Assembly (NCBI GenBank): GCA_020882975.1
Contig: JAHRFD010000020.1
Coordinates: 72,709 to 113,188, forward strand
Direction: 5' to 3'
Length of the DNA stretch: 40,480 bases
Origin: Microcoleus sp. EPA2
GTDB lineage: Bacteria; Cyanobacteriota; Cyanobacteriia; Cyanobacteriales; Microcoleaceae
Program-made: the position numbers and the translations under genes
Part shown: piece by piece, positions 17,299 to 26,185 of the stretch
Numbering within the stretch: position 1 is the first letter of the stretch
Layout of the letters: each line of letters opens with the position of its first letter
Notes under the pieces: generated by a model
What the model was told of the DNA's origin: nothing
Database searches by the model: none
What the model saw: only the letters and a program-made list of their open reading frames with translations

Positions 17299-17306
17299 AG
17301 GTCATC

Positions 17307-17371
17307 GTAGGGGCGGGTTTTACAAATAGTCTACGTCGGAAACCAAAAATATAATAAACCCGCCCCCGCCC
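17307..17371. repeat. Palindromic GTAGGGGC-type interspersed repeat, copy D
   Basis: This copy is inverted relative to copy C and only eight bases away, beginning GTAGGGGCGGGTTTTAC and ending AATAAACCCGCCCCCGCCC. The C-D pair can form either two adjacent hairpins or one longer structure through their facing ends. Confidence 0.78.
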
Positions 17372-17420
17372 AAGGACAAAATTGCGTTGGATTAGCAAAA
17401 ACAGAATTTATAATTGTTAA

Positions 17421-17602
17421 GTTTCCATTCAATTAGTTTCCCCAGCGAGTGGGGACAGATTAGGGTATATCTTCCACCCCGAGGATATGAAAGTTTCCAT
17501 TCAATTAGTTTCCCCAGCGAGTGGGGACCTGACACTGATGGAAGGTATCAACTTCCAGAACGTCGCGTTTCCATTCAATTAGTTTCCCCAGCGAGTGGGG
17601 AG
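17421..17602. CRISPR. CRISPR mini-array: three 36-nt repeats, two spacers
   Basis: Repeats lie at 17421-17456, 17493-17528 and 17567-17602. Each begins GTTTCCATTCAATTAG and ends CCCCAGCGAGTGGGGAC; the third ends AG instead of AC and is otherwise identical. Spacers are 36 nt (17457-17492) and 38 nt (17529-17566) and differ from each other. The CCCC/GGGG arms can form the usual repeat hairpin. Read on the - strand, the repeat ends ATGGAAAC, like the GAAAC-ending 5' handles of many cyanobacterial crRNAs, so transcription from right to left is plausible, with a leader between 17603 and the trpB start. The altered third repeat would then be leader-proximal, which is unusual, so direction stays open. 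No cas gene is in the window. Confidence 0.93.
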
Positions 17603-17858
17603 AGCTTCATTATACACCGCATACAGCGCAATGTGTCCAGAGGCCATTTGCGAGGGGGTCGAAAATTGTCTTGACAAACAGCGCAAATTCCCCGAAAAAA
17701 ATCGCTCAAACCCTTGCCCAGTAATATATCGAGGGGGTCAACGACCGAATCGACATCACAGCGATTTGCCTACCCCCTCGCAAAATTACCCGATCGCCCA
17801 CCGCCCCGCCCCATCGACTCGATATAATAAAATCTGTCCCATTATCCCCACAAAGTCC

Positions 17859-19100
17859 GTGACAGTCACACCCCTGCGTCTCACCACCGAAACCACCACC
17901 GCCCAACGCCCCGACTCCCTCGGTAGATTTGGCAAATTCGGCGGCAAATACGTCCCCGAAACCTTGATGCCGGCTTTATTCGAGCTCGAAGCGGCTTTTC
18001 ATAAATACCGCAGCGAGCCGGAATTTCAACAGCAACTCCAACAATTACTCAAGGATTATGTAGGCCGCCCCAGTCCATTGTATTTCGCGGAACGCCTCAC
18101 CGAACACTACGCTAAACCAGACGGCACTGGCCCGCAAATTTACCTCAAACGCGAAGATTTAAACCACACTGGTGCTCACAAAATTAACAATGCTTTGGCT
18201 CAAGCATTGCTCGCAAAACGCATGGGCAAAAAGCGCGTGATTGCCGAAACTGGAGCCGGTCAACATGGTGTTGCTACTGCCACTGTTTGCGCTCGCTTCG
18301 GGATAGAATGCGTTGTCTACATGGGCGTTCACGACATGGAAAGACAGGCTTTAAATGTGTTTAGAATGCGCTTGATGGGTGCGGAAGTTCGGGGTGTTTC
18401 TGCGGGTACGGGAACTCTCAAAGATGCTACTTCTGAAGCGATTCGCGATTGGGTAACAAATGTCGAAACAACTCATTATATTCTAGGTTCGGTAGCGGGG
18501 CCCCATCCTTACCCGATGATGGTGCGCGATTTCCATGCGATTATCGGTCAAGAAACCCGTGCTCAGTGTCTAGAAAAGTGGGGTGGTTTGCCGGATATCT
18601 TATTAGCTTGTGTGGGCGGCGGTTCCAATGCTATGGGTCTTTTCCATGAGTTTGTTGGGGAAGAAACTGTGCGGTTAATTGGTGTTGAAGCAGCCGGAGA
18701 AGGTGTGGAAACTGATAAACACGCGGCTACTTTGACTAAGGGAACTGTGGGTGTTCTGCACGGGGCGATGAGTTATTTGTTGCAGGATAATGAGGGCCAA
18801 GTGATTGAGCCTCATTCGATTAGTGCAGGTTTGGATTATCCTGGTGTGGGACCGGAACATAGTTATTTGAAGGATGTTGGTAGGGCTGAATATTACAGTG
18901 TTACTGATGCACAAGCTTTGGATGCTTTTCAACGGTTGTCGCAGTTGGAGGGGATTATTCCGGCTTTGGAAACTGCTCATGCGATCGCCTATTTGGAGAC
19001 TCTTTGTCCGCAGTTAACCGGCAGTCCGCGGATTGTGCTTAACTGTTCTGGACGTGGTGATAAGGATGTGCAGACTGTGGCGAAGGTTCTGAATATCTAG
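17859..19100 (+). CDS. trpB: Tryptophan synthase beta chain
   Basis: The 413-residue protein is full-length TrpB, which joins indole with serine to make tryptophan using PLP. Key motifs are [19 protein letters not shown] near the N-terminus, [18 protein letters not shown] with the PLP-binding Lys, [11 protein letters not shown] and the phosphate-binding loop [11 protein letters not shown] place the start at the GTG at 17859 because it gives the usual length; the frame is open further left, but that extension would run into the last CRISPR repeat. No trpA is nearby. No clear ribosome binding site precedes the GTG. Confidence 0.95.
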   Translation: MTVTPLRLTTETTTAQRPDSLGRFGKFGGKYVPETLMPALFELEAAFHKYRSEPEFQQQLQQLLKDYVGRPSPLYFAERLTEHYAKPDGTGPQIYLKREDLNHTGAHKINNALAQALLAKRMGKKRVIAETGAGQHGVATATVCARFGIECVVYMGVHDMERQALNVFRMRLMGAEVRGVSAGTGTLKDATSEAIRDWVTNVETTHYILGSVAGPHPYPMMVRDFHAIIGQETRAQCLEKWGGLPDILLACVGGGSNAMGLFHEFVGEETVRLIGVEAAGEGVETDKHAATLTKGTVGVLHGAMSYLLQDNEGQVIEPHSISAGLDYPGVGPEHSYLKDVGRAEYYSVTDAQALDAFQRLSQLEGIIPALETAHAIAYLETLCPQLTGSPRIVLNCSGRGDKDVQTVAKVLNI

Positions 19101-19140
19101 TTTAACGGAATTTTGGGCGATCGCTCTGTAGGAATTAGTA

Positions 19141-19243
19141 ATACCAATTTCATAAAGTAGCGCTAGATATTACCCCCCCAACCCCCCCTTATTAAGGGGG
19201 GGCTAAGACTTCATCCATAGCACATATGAAAGAAAAATGGTAT
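19141..19243. repeat. Repeat-like stretch with C7/G7 hairpin and short inverted ends
   Basis: A perfect 9-bp stem (CCCCCCCTT at 19182-19190, AAGGGGGGG at 19194-19202) has a three-base loop. ATACCA at 19141-19146 and TGGTAT at 19238-19243 are inverted with respect to each other, so the 103-bp segment may be a small insertion element. The hairpin has no T-run, so a trpB terminator role is doubtful. The hairpin is the same type as the repeats inside the prolyl oligopeptidase and glyS genes. Confidence 0.5.
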
Positions 19244-19273
19244 AACAATTAACTTGCTCTCTCGGTTTATGTC

Positions 19274-19783
19274 ATGTACAAATCTTTAGTTTTGATGTCC
19301 CTGGGATTGCTAGCAATCCTGCCTAATTGTTCCCAAGTTATTCCTACAGAATCGCAGCCACAAAATCCCATGAAGAATACTAATCTTGCTTCTAGCTCAA
19401 TTACTGATTTAGAAACAGCGGTAAACCAACAAGTTAATCAATATCGAGCTTCTAAGAAGTTGCCGCCACTTAGTATCGATCCGCGAATTACTAAGCAAGC
19501 TAGGATTCATAGCGAAAATATGGCAAGTGGGAAGGTTAAGTTTAGCCACGACGGGTTTGAGGGGCGGGCTAAGGCGATCTCGATTCCCTATCAAAGTGTA
19601 GCTGAAAATGTGGCTTACAATATGGGCTTCAGCGACCCGGTACGTAATGCTGTTGATGGTTGGATTAAGAGTGATGGCCACCGTAAGAATATGGAGGGTC
19701 AGTTTAATTTGACTGGGATTGGGATTGCGAAAAATGCGAAAGGGGAGTATTATTTTACTCAGCTTTTTGTCCGTAGTCGTTAA
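19274..19783 (+). CDS. Secreted CAP-domain (SCP/PR-1-like) protein
   Basis: The 169-residue protein has an N-terminal hydrophobic segment (LVLMSLGLLAILPNCSQ). A Cys at residue 19 is placed as in lipoproteins, though the LPNC lipobox is not canonical. A low-complexity linker is followed by a CAP domain at about residues 45-168: VNQQVNQYRASKKLPPL, ARIHSENMASGKVKFSHDG, SVAENVAYNMG, WIKSDGHRKNMEG and YYFTQLFV, including the conserved His and Glu of the CAP cavity. Functions of bacterial CAP proteins are mostly unknown. It stands alone between repeat-rich spacers. Confidence 0.87.
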   Translation: MYKSLVLMSLGLLAILPNCSQVIPTESQPQNPMKNTNLASSSITDLETAVNQQVNQYRASKKLPPLSIDPRITKQARIHSENMASGKVKFSHDGFEGRAKAISIPYQSVAENVAYNMGFSDPVRNAVDGWIKSDGHRKNMEGQFNLTGIGIAKNAKGEYYFTQLFVRSR

Positions 19784-19863
19784 TTTAAAGTCATTAGTCA
19801 TTAGTCATGAGTCATTAGTTATGAGTTATTGGTAGCAGAACAGCAAATAACAAATAATAAATG

Positions 19864-19920
19864 CCCAATTCCCAATTCCCAATTCCCAATTCCCAATTCC
19901 CAATTCCCCATTCCCAATTC
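19864..19920. repeat. Heptanucleotide tandem array (CCCAATT)n
   Basis: About eight units of CCCAATT, one of them altered (CCCCATT), lie just before the RNase D start. Left of it, 19791-19832 contains a looser array of GTCATTA/GTCATGA units. Arrays of this kind are known as STRR sequences in filamentous cyanobacteria. Confidence 0.9.
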
Positions 19921-19927
19921 TTAAATA

Positions 19928-20560
19928 ATGGAATTTCCTAATTTTCAAGTGTGCGATCGCGATCTTCCCGATTCTCTCTTATCTTACTATTTGACCGCAG
20001 GGGCGATCGCTGTTGATACCGAAACAATGGGTTTGATGCCCTGGCGCGATCGGCTGTGTTTGGTGCAGTTGTGCAACCCAGAAGGTAAAGTTGTCGCGAT
20101 CAAAATTGCTAAAGGCCAAAAAGAAGCGCCGAATTTAAAGAAATTAATGGAAGCTGAGAATATTGAAAAAGTATTTCACTTTGCCCGCTTCGATATGGCA
20201 ACAATGCGTTACAATTTAGGGATTGACATTGCCCCGGTTTTCTGCACTAAAATAGCTAGTAAACTTGCGAGAACTTATACCAACAGACACGGACTGAAAG
20301 AATTAATTCTTGAACTGGAAAAGGTAGAACTAAATAAAACTTCTCAAAGTTCCGATTGGGGAAATTTTGACAATCTTTCCGAGGAACAACTGCGATATGC
20401 GGGGAACGATGTCCTCTATTTGTTGAGTGCTAAACAGAAGTTAACGGCGATGTTGCAGCGAGAGGAACGTTGGGAAGTTGCACAGCAATGTTTTCAGTGT
20501 TTGCCAGTTTTTGTAAGTTTGGATTTATTGCAATACAAAGATGTTTTTGAGCACGGATGA
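19928..20560 (+). CDS. RNase D-like 3'-5' exonuclease (DEDDy)
   Basis: The 210-residue protein consists of a single DEDD exonuclease domain. Exo I is AVDTETMGL (Asp30, Glu32), exo II is [10 protein letters not shown] and exo III is [10 protein letters not shown], where the Tyr four residues before the Asp is part of the DEDDy signature. It lacks the HRDC domains of E. coli RNase D, as is common for short cyanobacterial members. A role in RNA 3'-end processing is inferred. It begins seven bases after the heptanucleotide array, leaving little room for a normal ribosome binding site. Confidence 0.9.
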   Translation: MEFPNFQVCDRDLPDSLLSYYLTAGAIAVDTETMGLMPWRDRLCLVQLCNPEGKVVAIKIAKGQKEAPNLKKLMEAENIEKVFHFARFDMATMRYNLGIDIAPVFCTKIASKLARTYTNRHGLKELILELEKVELNKTSQSSDWGNFDNLSEEQLRYAGNDVLYLLSAKQKLTAMLQREERWEVAQQCFQCLPVFVSLDLLQYKDVFEHG

Positions 20561-20576
20561 TGTACTGGTGTACGAG

Positions 20577-20690
20577 TTCCCAGGCTCTTCCTAGAAACCT
20601 ATAGGCTCTTACTCTGCCTCCTATTTTTGTGGTAGCTTGGGGCGAGGCAGAGCAAGAGTGACATCGGTTTCCAGGCTCTTCCTCGGAACC
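20577..20690. repeat. Nested palindromic repeat cluster
   Basis: CTCTTACTCTGCCTC (20606-20620) pairs with GAGGCAGAGCAAGAG (20644-20658) with one mismatch. On both sides lie related short palindromes, GTTCCCAGGCTCTTCC (20577 on) and GGTTTCCAGGCTCTTCC (20666 on), each closing with a GGAACC- or GAAACC-like arm. It lies between the convergent RNase D and GspE-like genes and could fold in either transcript, but no T-run marks it as an ordinary terminator. Confidence 0.7.
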
Positions 20691-20731
20691 AGTTAAAAGT
20701 ACCTCATATTATTTAGAAAGGCTATATATTA

Positions 20732-21829
20732 CTATTCAACATGGTTTTGGTGCATCAAAGCTTCTATTTGATGGTCAACATTTCTAATTACTTTTTCCAA
20801 GGCCGGTAAACCATCTAAGGGCAAGGGAGCAAGTCGAGTGCGATCGCGAATTTGATTTACTTTTCGCTGCAATTCCTGAGCTAATTTTAGTGCATCCCGA
20901 CTCAAATTAGACAACTGTTGCTGCTCATAAAACCTCAAAGCAGCCCCCCGCAACACTTGCAGCGTGGCTTCTTCGCCGCCGTTGGCAGGCATCACCCGCA
21001 AGCGCAATAACAAATGAGTTTCTTGATAAATTCGCTCAACTTCCACCTGTTCTATGTGTTCTACCCTACTCACAGGCATATCTGTCATCCGCTTCAACTC
21101 GTCGATGACTTCTTGAAACAATAGGGGATTGATATCTTCAAGCATTGATTTCAAAATGCCGTCTTGACTCCACAGAATCCGGCCTTGCAACGGCTGTCGC
21201 TCAAAAAACAGGCGGCCGATACCTTCTAGTAATATTTTGCCCAGCAATTCATGCAGCAATTGTCGCGCGGGTAATTTTGCCAAATGTTCCATGGGACTTG
21301 ACAAGTGCAAGGGTTCTATCTCCAAAACTGGCAACCGAATTTCTGGGTAGGAAACCTCAGAAGAAGCTGGTTTAATTACTTTTGGCGCAGGTTTTAAGCC
21401 CAACCTGGTAGTAGGTTCGGGTTCTGGCCCTGACAGCACTGTTTCTACTTTTGGGGGGGAATTTAACGTTGTCTTGTTCTCCAGAGTGGGATTCGTCTGG
21501 ATAGAAGTTGCTATGGTGGCTGTGGGCACTGTTTCTCTTGGTTGGTTAGCGTGCAATAAGTACGCTGAGAGCATTGAGTGCTGAGTTTCTGATGAAAGTT
21601 GCTCCGTGGTAACAGAGCAATTCATGTAAGCTAAAATTCGCTGTACATAGTCTAAAGCCGAGTCATCTTGTAGATCGACTACGCCCAGTTTTAATATATT
21701 ACCTTCTAGAGATAGAGGCAAAACTTGATAGTAAAGACAGGCTTCAAAGGGGACAACCGTATCGATTAATGGAAATATTCGATCGGTGTTGATGACCGTC
21801 GTTGAGTTTGTTGGAGATGTGTATACCAT
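20732..21829 (-). CDS. GspE/PilB N-terminal-like protein lacking the ATPase core
   Basis: The 365-residue protein begins with a region like the N-terminal (MshEN/T2SSE_N) domain of type II secretion and type IV pilus ATPases: FPLIDTVVPFEACLYYQVLP, ILKLGVVDLQDDSALDYVQR. A Pro/Thr-rich linker follows (about residues 95-175). The C-terminal part (LLHELLGKILLEGIGRLFFE, RLRVMPANGGEEATLQVLRG) recalls the segment just before the Walker motifs in PilB. No P-loop is present, so it cannot be an ATPase. A regulatory or scaffolding role in pilus or secretion machinery is inferred. It stands alone on the - strand with a long upstream region. Confidence 0.65.
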   Translation of the reverse strand: MVYTSPTNSTTVINTDRIFPLIDTVVPFEACLYYQVLPLSLEGNILKLGVVDLQDDSALDYVQRILAYMNCSVTTEQLSSETQHSMLSAYLLHANQPRETVPTATIATSIQTNPTLENKTTLNSPPKVETVLSGPEPEPTTRLGLKPAPKVIKPASSEVSYPEIRLPVLEIEPLHLSSPMEHLAKLPARQLLHELLGKILLEGIGRLFFERQPLQGRILWSQDGILKSMLEDINPLLFQEVIDELKRMTDMPVSRVEHIEQVEVERIYQETHLLLRLRVMPANGGEEATLQVLRGAALRFYEQQQLSNLSRDALKLAQELQRKVNQIRDRTRLAPLPLDGLPALEKVIRNVDHQIEALMHQNHVE

Positions 21830-22391
21830 TAGTCAATAAGTAATAGTCGGGGACAAGCGCGATCGCGCTTTTTGCGACACACCAACCTCATCCATCAAAT
21901 TAAACGCTGTAACTTCCCTGACAGGGCATAAGTCTGAAGCCTGAATGTTCTTTTGAATAAAAATCGTGAGTCCAAGTCGCCCCTGGGATCGATCCTCCCA
22001 TCTTAAGAGAGTTTTGCGACTAATTCACAAGTTTTAAATATGCACCACAACTGATAATTTATAGACAACCGCTTCAATTGACTTCAAATCATTATTTGTC
22101 AGGGCCCACATTTGGCAGCATCGCGCGGAGGCGTTGCTTGCTAGATACGTGAGTGTAATAGTTAATTTAGGATTAGGTAGAAAATCCTGAGAAGTCGATC
22201 GTGCTGTTAGTATCTTATCCTACCAAGCAGTAGTCGCAGTTAATTGCGGACAATTAAGGCCGCCGATCGCGATCGCGTCACTTTCAATTTAGCAATTGAC
22301 ACAAAATAAACCGGATCGGGAACTGATTTGTATCGAGCATAGAAGCAAAATGTTACAACTAATTAACTATTAGCAATGGTCTGCAACAGAT
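21830..22391. other. Intergenic region upstream of the GspE-like gene (562 bp)
   Basis: No ORF, tRNA or recognised RNA was found. The stretch holds several HIP1 octamers, including overlapping ones (CGATCGCGATCGCG near 22263) and the self-complementary AGCGCGATCGCGCT near 21857, which is followed by T4. The promoter of the - strand gene starting at 21829 should lie within it. Confidence 0.5.
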
Positions 22392-23525
22392 TCAGGAGCG
22401 ATCGTTGCGAAGAGATTGAGCTGCTAAATAGAGTTTAGTCCACTCGCCAATAACCTGATTGGTTTTCAATTTCAGTTCAGAGGCGATCGTCTCTACACTT
22501 TTACCTGCTTTGAGCGATTCTATCAAGTGCCGTTGAGCGGGAGTCAGGTTTTGCCAATAGTGCTCCCACTGAGTAGGAGTCAAACCCAAACTGTGTTCTT
22601 GCAGAGAAGTTTCCAGCCAACTAGCGACTAATTGGGGGGATTGTTTGACTGCGAACACCCGAATCGCGTGGTAGCTAACTTTTTCTCGCAACCGATAAAT
22701 TTGCTTAATCGGAACATTCAAAGCTTCGGCGATGGCTTCCTGAGAACGCCCTTGCAGGTACAGCCGCAGCCACTGAGAGGCCAGCGGATCGACTTGGGCG
22801 GCCAAATAAGCCTCAAACTCTGCTTGGACAATCTGGCGCTGAGCTTGCCGTTCCTCCCAAGCTTGAGTTTCAACATAGTCAGACATCGCCTGTTCGTCTA
22901 GTAGGCTGACAGGTTCATCTGTATCATCCGGTAGTACCTGTTCCGACACCAGCCGCACCCAGTCTCCTGCTGGGACTTGGGTTAAGCCGCCCCGCTGGGA
23001 ACGCCGCAGGTAGTTGACAAAACGATACACCAGCAGGGGCTGGTTGCGGATCGGGCGCAAACAATATTCTTCTACAGTTGCTAGCAGCAAAGAATTTCGC
23101 AAGCGTCTGTCTGAGGTACATTCAGCAATCCAGGCGATTTGCTGCTGAAGATATCGATCGGAATTGAGCATTTCCTGAATCACTTCTTGCAGCACATCCA
23201 CCACACTCCGCTGTCTGTCGCGACTCAAAGACACCCACGCTTGGATTTTTTGTCGCAACACCACCAAACCGCCCAGTCGCCCAATCAAGTTGCGGTAAGC
23301 TTGTTCTGGTGGCAATCCCAGATACCGAGAAATCAAAATTCGATACAAAAAGTCGATCGCCCCAGTGGCGATCGCCAATTGAGTAGGATGGAGTGTATCA
23401 AATCTATCTGGCTGGTGTCCCAACAGCCAGCGAACCACACTCTGGCGAGTGCTCAAATTTTCGTCCTGGCAATCTTTTTCCAGTCGAGACTTCCAATCTT
23501 GTGCTAGTTTTTCGGCCAAAGTCAT
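22392..23525 (-). CDS. HetZ-related helix-turn-helix protein (probable)
   Basis: The 377-residue soluble protein is mostly helical. Its N-terminal half (VVRWLLGHQPDRFDTLHPTQ, LIGRLGGLVVLRQKIQAWVS) resembles, from memory, the HetZ-related proteins found in heterocyst-forming and other filamentous cyanobacteria. The C-terminal half contains two helix-turn-helix-like segments of the sigma-factor region 4 type: QWLRLYLQGRSQEAIAEALN, and LTPAQRHLIESLKAGKSVET. HetZ is a regulator of heterocyst differentiation; related proteins also occur in species without heterocysts and their role is open. DNA binding is inferred. It is divergent from glyS with a 145-base gap. Confidence in the exact family is moderate. 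Confidence 0.6.
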   Translation of the reverse strand: MTLAEKLAQDWKSRLEKDCQDENLSTRQSVVRWLLGHQPDRFDTLHPTQLAIATGAIDFLYRILISRYLGLPPEQAYRNLIGRLGGLVVLRQKIQAWVSLSRDRQRSVVDVLQEVIQEMLNSDRYLQQQIAWIAECTSDRRLRNSLLLATVEEYCLRPIRNQPLLVYRFVNYLRRSQRGGLTQVPAGDWVRLVSEQVLPDDTDEPVSLLDEQAMSDYVETQAWEERQAQRQIVQAEFEAYLAAQVDPLASQWLRLYLQGRSQEAIAEALNVPIKQIYRLREKVSYHAIRVFAVKQSPQLVASWLETSLQEHSLGLTPTQWEHYWQNLTPAQRHLIESLKAGKSVETIASELKLKTNQVIGEWTKLYLAAQSLRNDRS

Positions 23526-23670
23526 GTGCTGCTGAGATATGATCTTTCTCCCCGATTTTACGTGGTATGCTGAATTTTTGAGTCTTTTGAAGATATACGA
23601 TCGTGTAGGAGGGCAACGCCCACGCGCGATCCGATAAATTACCTTAAACTAAATTCCATTACGGTGCGAT

Positions 23671-26001
23671 ATGGCTGCATTTTTATTAGAACTCGGTACA
23701 GAAGAATTACCCGCCTCCTTCGTCTGCGATAGTACCCAACAATGGCAGCGATTGATACCTGCAACTCTTGCCGAACAATTCTTGACAAACGACTCAATTA
23801 ATGTATACGCTACTCCAAGACGTTTAGCCGTTCTCGTAACAGGACTGCCACTTCAACAATTAGACAGAGAAGAAGAGATAAAAGGCCCCCCCGCTAGTTC
23901 CGCTTTTAAAGATGGGAAACCGACGAAAGCAGCCGAAGGTTTTGCCAAAAAGCAGGGTGTGGAAATAGAGGCTTTGGAAGTTCGCCCCACAGATAAGGGC
24001 GATTTTGTATTTGTACTAAAAAAAATTCCGGGGCGGAGGACAGCGGATATTTTAGCTGAACTTGTGCCGGTGTGGATTAACAAATTGGAAGGCAAAAGAT
24101 TCATGCGGTGGGCCGACGGAGATTTAAAGTTTCCGCGCCCGATTCGATCGCTAGTAGCGCTACTTGATGATAATGTACTGCCAATTACATTAGTCAGTGG
24201 TTCGGATACAGTCAAGAGCGATCGAATTTCCCAAGGACACCGAGTTTTGTACACCCCCCCTACACCCGCCCTGACTCAGGGAGAGACATCGACTCCTACA
24301 CCCCCCCTTGCTAAGGGAGAGACATCGACTCCTACAGCCACCCTTGCTCAGGGGGAGACATCGATTCCTACAGCCACCCTGACTCAGGGGGAGACATCGA
24401 TGATTCCTACACCCCCCCTTACTAAGGGGGGGACGGGGGGGGTTTCCATTCCCCAAGCAGAGGATTATGTCGAGTGTCTGCGCGCAGCTTACGTTGAAGT
24501 CGATCGCCAACAGCGCAAAAATCAAATTCAAGCCCAAGTAGAAGCCGCCGCCACAAAACAAGGCGGTTACGCAGACATCAGCGATGATTTACTAGAAGAA
24601 GTAACCGACTTAGTAGAATGGCCAAACGCCGTAGTCGGCAAATTTGACGACGAATTTTTGATATTGCCACCCGAAGTAATCACCACAATTATTGTCACCA
24701 ACCAACGGTATTTTCCGATTCTCAAAAATCCTCAATACCCAGAACTTCTGCCCTACTTTATTACAATTTCCAACGGCGATCCAGCCAAATCAGCCATCAT
24801 TGCCGCCGGCAACGAGCGAGTAGTGCGCGCCAGATTAGCAGACGGTCAATTTTTCTACAAAGCAGACTTGGCAAAACCTTTAGAAGAATATTTACCCAAG
24901 TTAGAAACAGTGACTTTCCAGGAAGATTTAGGGACTGTACGTGCAAAGGTCGATCGCCTGTGCAAAATAGCCAGTCTCCTGGTCAACCAACTGCAACTCC
25001 CAGAGACAGAGCAAGCCGATGTCGCCAGAGCAGCCTTACTTTGCAAAGCCGACCTAGTAACCCAAATGGTTTACGAACTGCCCGAAATGCAAGGAATCAT
25101 GGGGCAGAAATACGCCCTAGCCAGCGGCGAATCAGAAGCAGTAGCCACAGCGATTTTTGAACATTATTTGCCCAAAGGTGCAGGCGACAATTTGCCCCAA
25201 ACTCTCACAGGTCAAATAGTCGGAATCTCCGACAAACTAGATACATTAGTCAGCATCTTCGGCTTAGGAATGTTGCCCACAGGTTCCTCCGATCCCTTTG
25301 CCTTACGACGCGCCGCCAACGCCATTATCAACATTATTTGGACTGCTCAGTTGCCAGTAAATTTACACAAATTACTCGCGCAAGTAGTAGCAGAATTTAC
25401 AGATATTCGCCCACAAACAAACCCGGAATTACTGTCACAATTATCAGAGTTTTTCCTGCAAAGAATTAGGACTTTGCTGGAAGAAGAAAAGAATGTAGAT
25501 TACGATTTGGTGAATGCTGTTTTGGGAGAAAACGACCCCGAATATACCGAACGAGCATTGCGAGATTTATTGGACACTTTAGAAAGATCGCTTTTCTTGC
25601 AACAAATCCGCAATGACAATACATTGGATAAAATCTACGAAACAGTGAATCGTTCAACTCGTTTGGCGGCTCAAGGAGAGTTGGATAAAATCCAATTGGA
25701 ACCAAAAACAGCGGTGAAACCAGAATTATTTCAAAAATCTTCCGAACAAGCTTTTTACGACGCAGTAGTCCAATTAGTACCACAAACCAAACTATCCAAG
25801 CAAACTCGGAATTATCAGCTATTAGTAGATAGTTTAACTCAAATTGCTCCGACTGTCAGCAACTTTTTCGACGGGCCAGAAAGCGTTTTGGTGATGGATT
25901 CTGACCCCGAAATCAAACGAAATCGGTTGAATTTATTAGGATTGTTGCGGAATCACGCGCGAGTCCTAGCAGACTTTGGCGCGATCGTCAATCGATCTTA
26001 G
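23671..26001 (+). CDS. glyS: Glycyl-tRNA synthetase beta subunit
   Basis: The 776-residue protein is GlyS, which with GlyQ charges tRNA-Gly. Typical landmarks are [15 protein letters not shown] at the start, [31 protein letters not shown] in the HD-like region and the C-terminal ending [19 protein letters not shown]. The family usually has about 690-720 residues; the excess is a Pro/Thr-rich insert at residues about 194-265 made of repeated 12-residue units such as [12 protein letters not shown]. The insert is encoded by a tandem 36-bp repeat (see 24262-24451) and keeps the frame. Because this gene is essential, the insert must be tolerated. No glyQ is in the window. Confidence 0.95.
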   Translation: MAAFLLELGTEELPASFVCDSTQQWQRLIPATLAEQFLTNDSINVYATPRRLAVLVTGLPLQQLDREEEIKGPPASSAFKDGKPTKAAEGFAKKQGVEIEALEVRPTDKGDFVFVLKKIPGRRTADILAELVPVWINKLEGKRFMRWADGDLKFPRPIRSLVALLDDNVLPITLVSGSDTVKSDRISQGHRVLYTPPTPALTQGETSTPTPPLAKGETSTPTATLAQGETSIPTATLTQGETSMIPTPPLTKGGTGGVSIPQAEDYVECLRAAYVEVDRQQRKNQIQAQVEAAATKQGGYADISDDLLEEVTDLVEWPNAVVGKFDDEFLILPPEVITTIIVTNQRYFPILKNPQYPELLPYFITISNGDPAKSAIIAAGNERVVRARLADGQFFYKADLAKPLEEYLPKLETVTFQEDLGTVRAKVDRLCKIASLLVNQLQLPETEQADVARAALLCKADLVTQMVYELPEMQGIMGQKYALASGESEAVATAIFEHYLPKGAGDNLPQTLTGQIVGISDKLDTLVSIFGLGMLPTGSSDPFALRRAANAIINIIWTAQLPVNLHKLLAQVVAEFTDIRPQTNPELLSQLSEFFLQRIRTLLEEEKNVDYDLVNAVLGENDPEYTERALRDLLDTLERSLFLQQIRNDNTLDKIYETVNRSTRLAAQGELDKIQLEPKTAVKPELFQKSSEQAFYDAVVQLVPQTKLSKQTRNYQLLVDSLTQIAPTVSNFFDGPESVLVMDSDPEIKRNRLNLLGLLRNHARVLADFGAIVNRS
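24262..24451 (+). repeat. 36-bp tandem repeat (five units) inside glyS
   Basis: Units lie at 24262-24297, 24298-24333, 24334-24369 and 24370-24408 (the last with three extra bases), followed by a partial fifth unit from 24409. Each contains a C-rich arm, CTTGCT or CTGACT, and a G-rich arm, then GAGACATCGA. Each unit is thus a degenerate form of the C7/G7 hairpin found elsewhere in the window, plus a spacer. It encodes 12 residues (T-P/A-P/T-L-T/A-K/Q-G-E-T-S-x-P). Confidence 0.92.
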
Positions 26002-26039
26002 ATAGCCAATTTTAGAAAGTAGCCAAACCTTTTGATGTA

Positions 26040-26138
26040 ATATCAAATCCATTGGCATAGGAAACATCAAATTCTCTGATCTCCTCCTCTGCGCCCTCTG
26101 CGCCCTCTGCGGTTAAATAATCCCAAAAAAACCGTAAC
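26040..26138. repeat. Decayed copy of the 104-bp interspersed element (E1)
   Basis: It begins ATATCAAATCC and contains CCTCTGCGCCCTCTGCGCC and GGTTAAATAATCC, in the same order as the intact copies at 27590-27693 and 31697-31800. The right terminal repeat is not preserved. It lies between glyS and murD. Confidence 0.65.
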
Positions 26139-26185
26139 CCATACAAAAGGACAAAACCAGCAAAATTCGCTCTATCACACAAATT

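Noticed and set aside
17414..17674. An open frame of 86 codons on the + strand with repeated [11 protein letters not shown] blocks
   Set aside because: It is the translation of the CRISPR repeats, not a gene.
17595..17858. N-terminal extension of trpB by 88 residues
   Set aside because: It would start inside the last CRISPR repeat and has no counterpart in TrpB proteins; the GTG at 17859 gives the normal length.
21850..21875. AGCGCGATCGCGCT followed by T4 as a terminator
   Set aside because: The palindrome is mainly a HIP1 site with no loop, and it lies upstream of the gene starting at 21829 on the - strand, so a terminator role cannot be supported.
24190..24561. A - strand open frame with repeated [12 protein letters not shown] blocks opposite glyS
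   Set aside because: It is the antisense translation of the 36-bp repeat within glyS.
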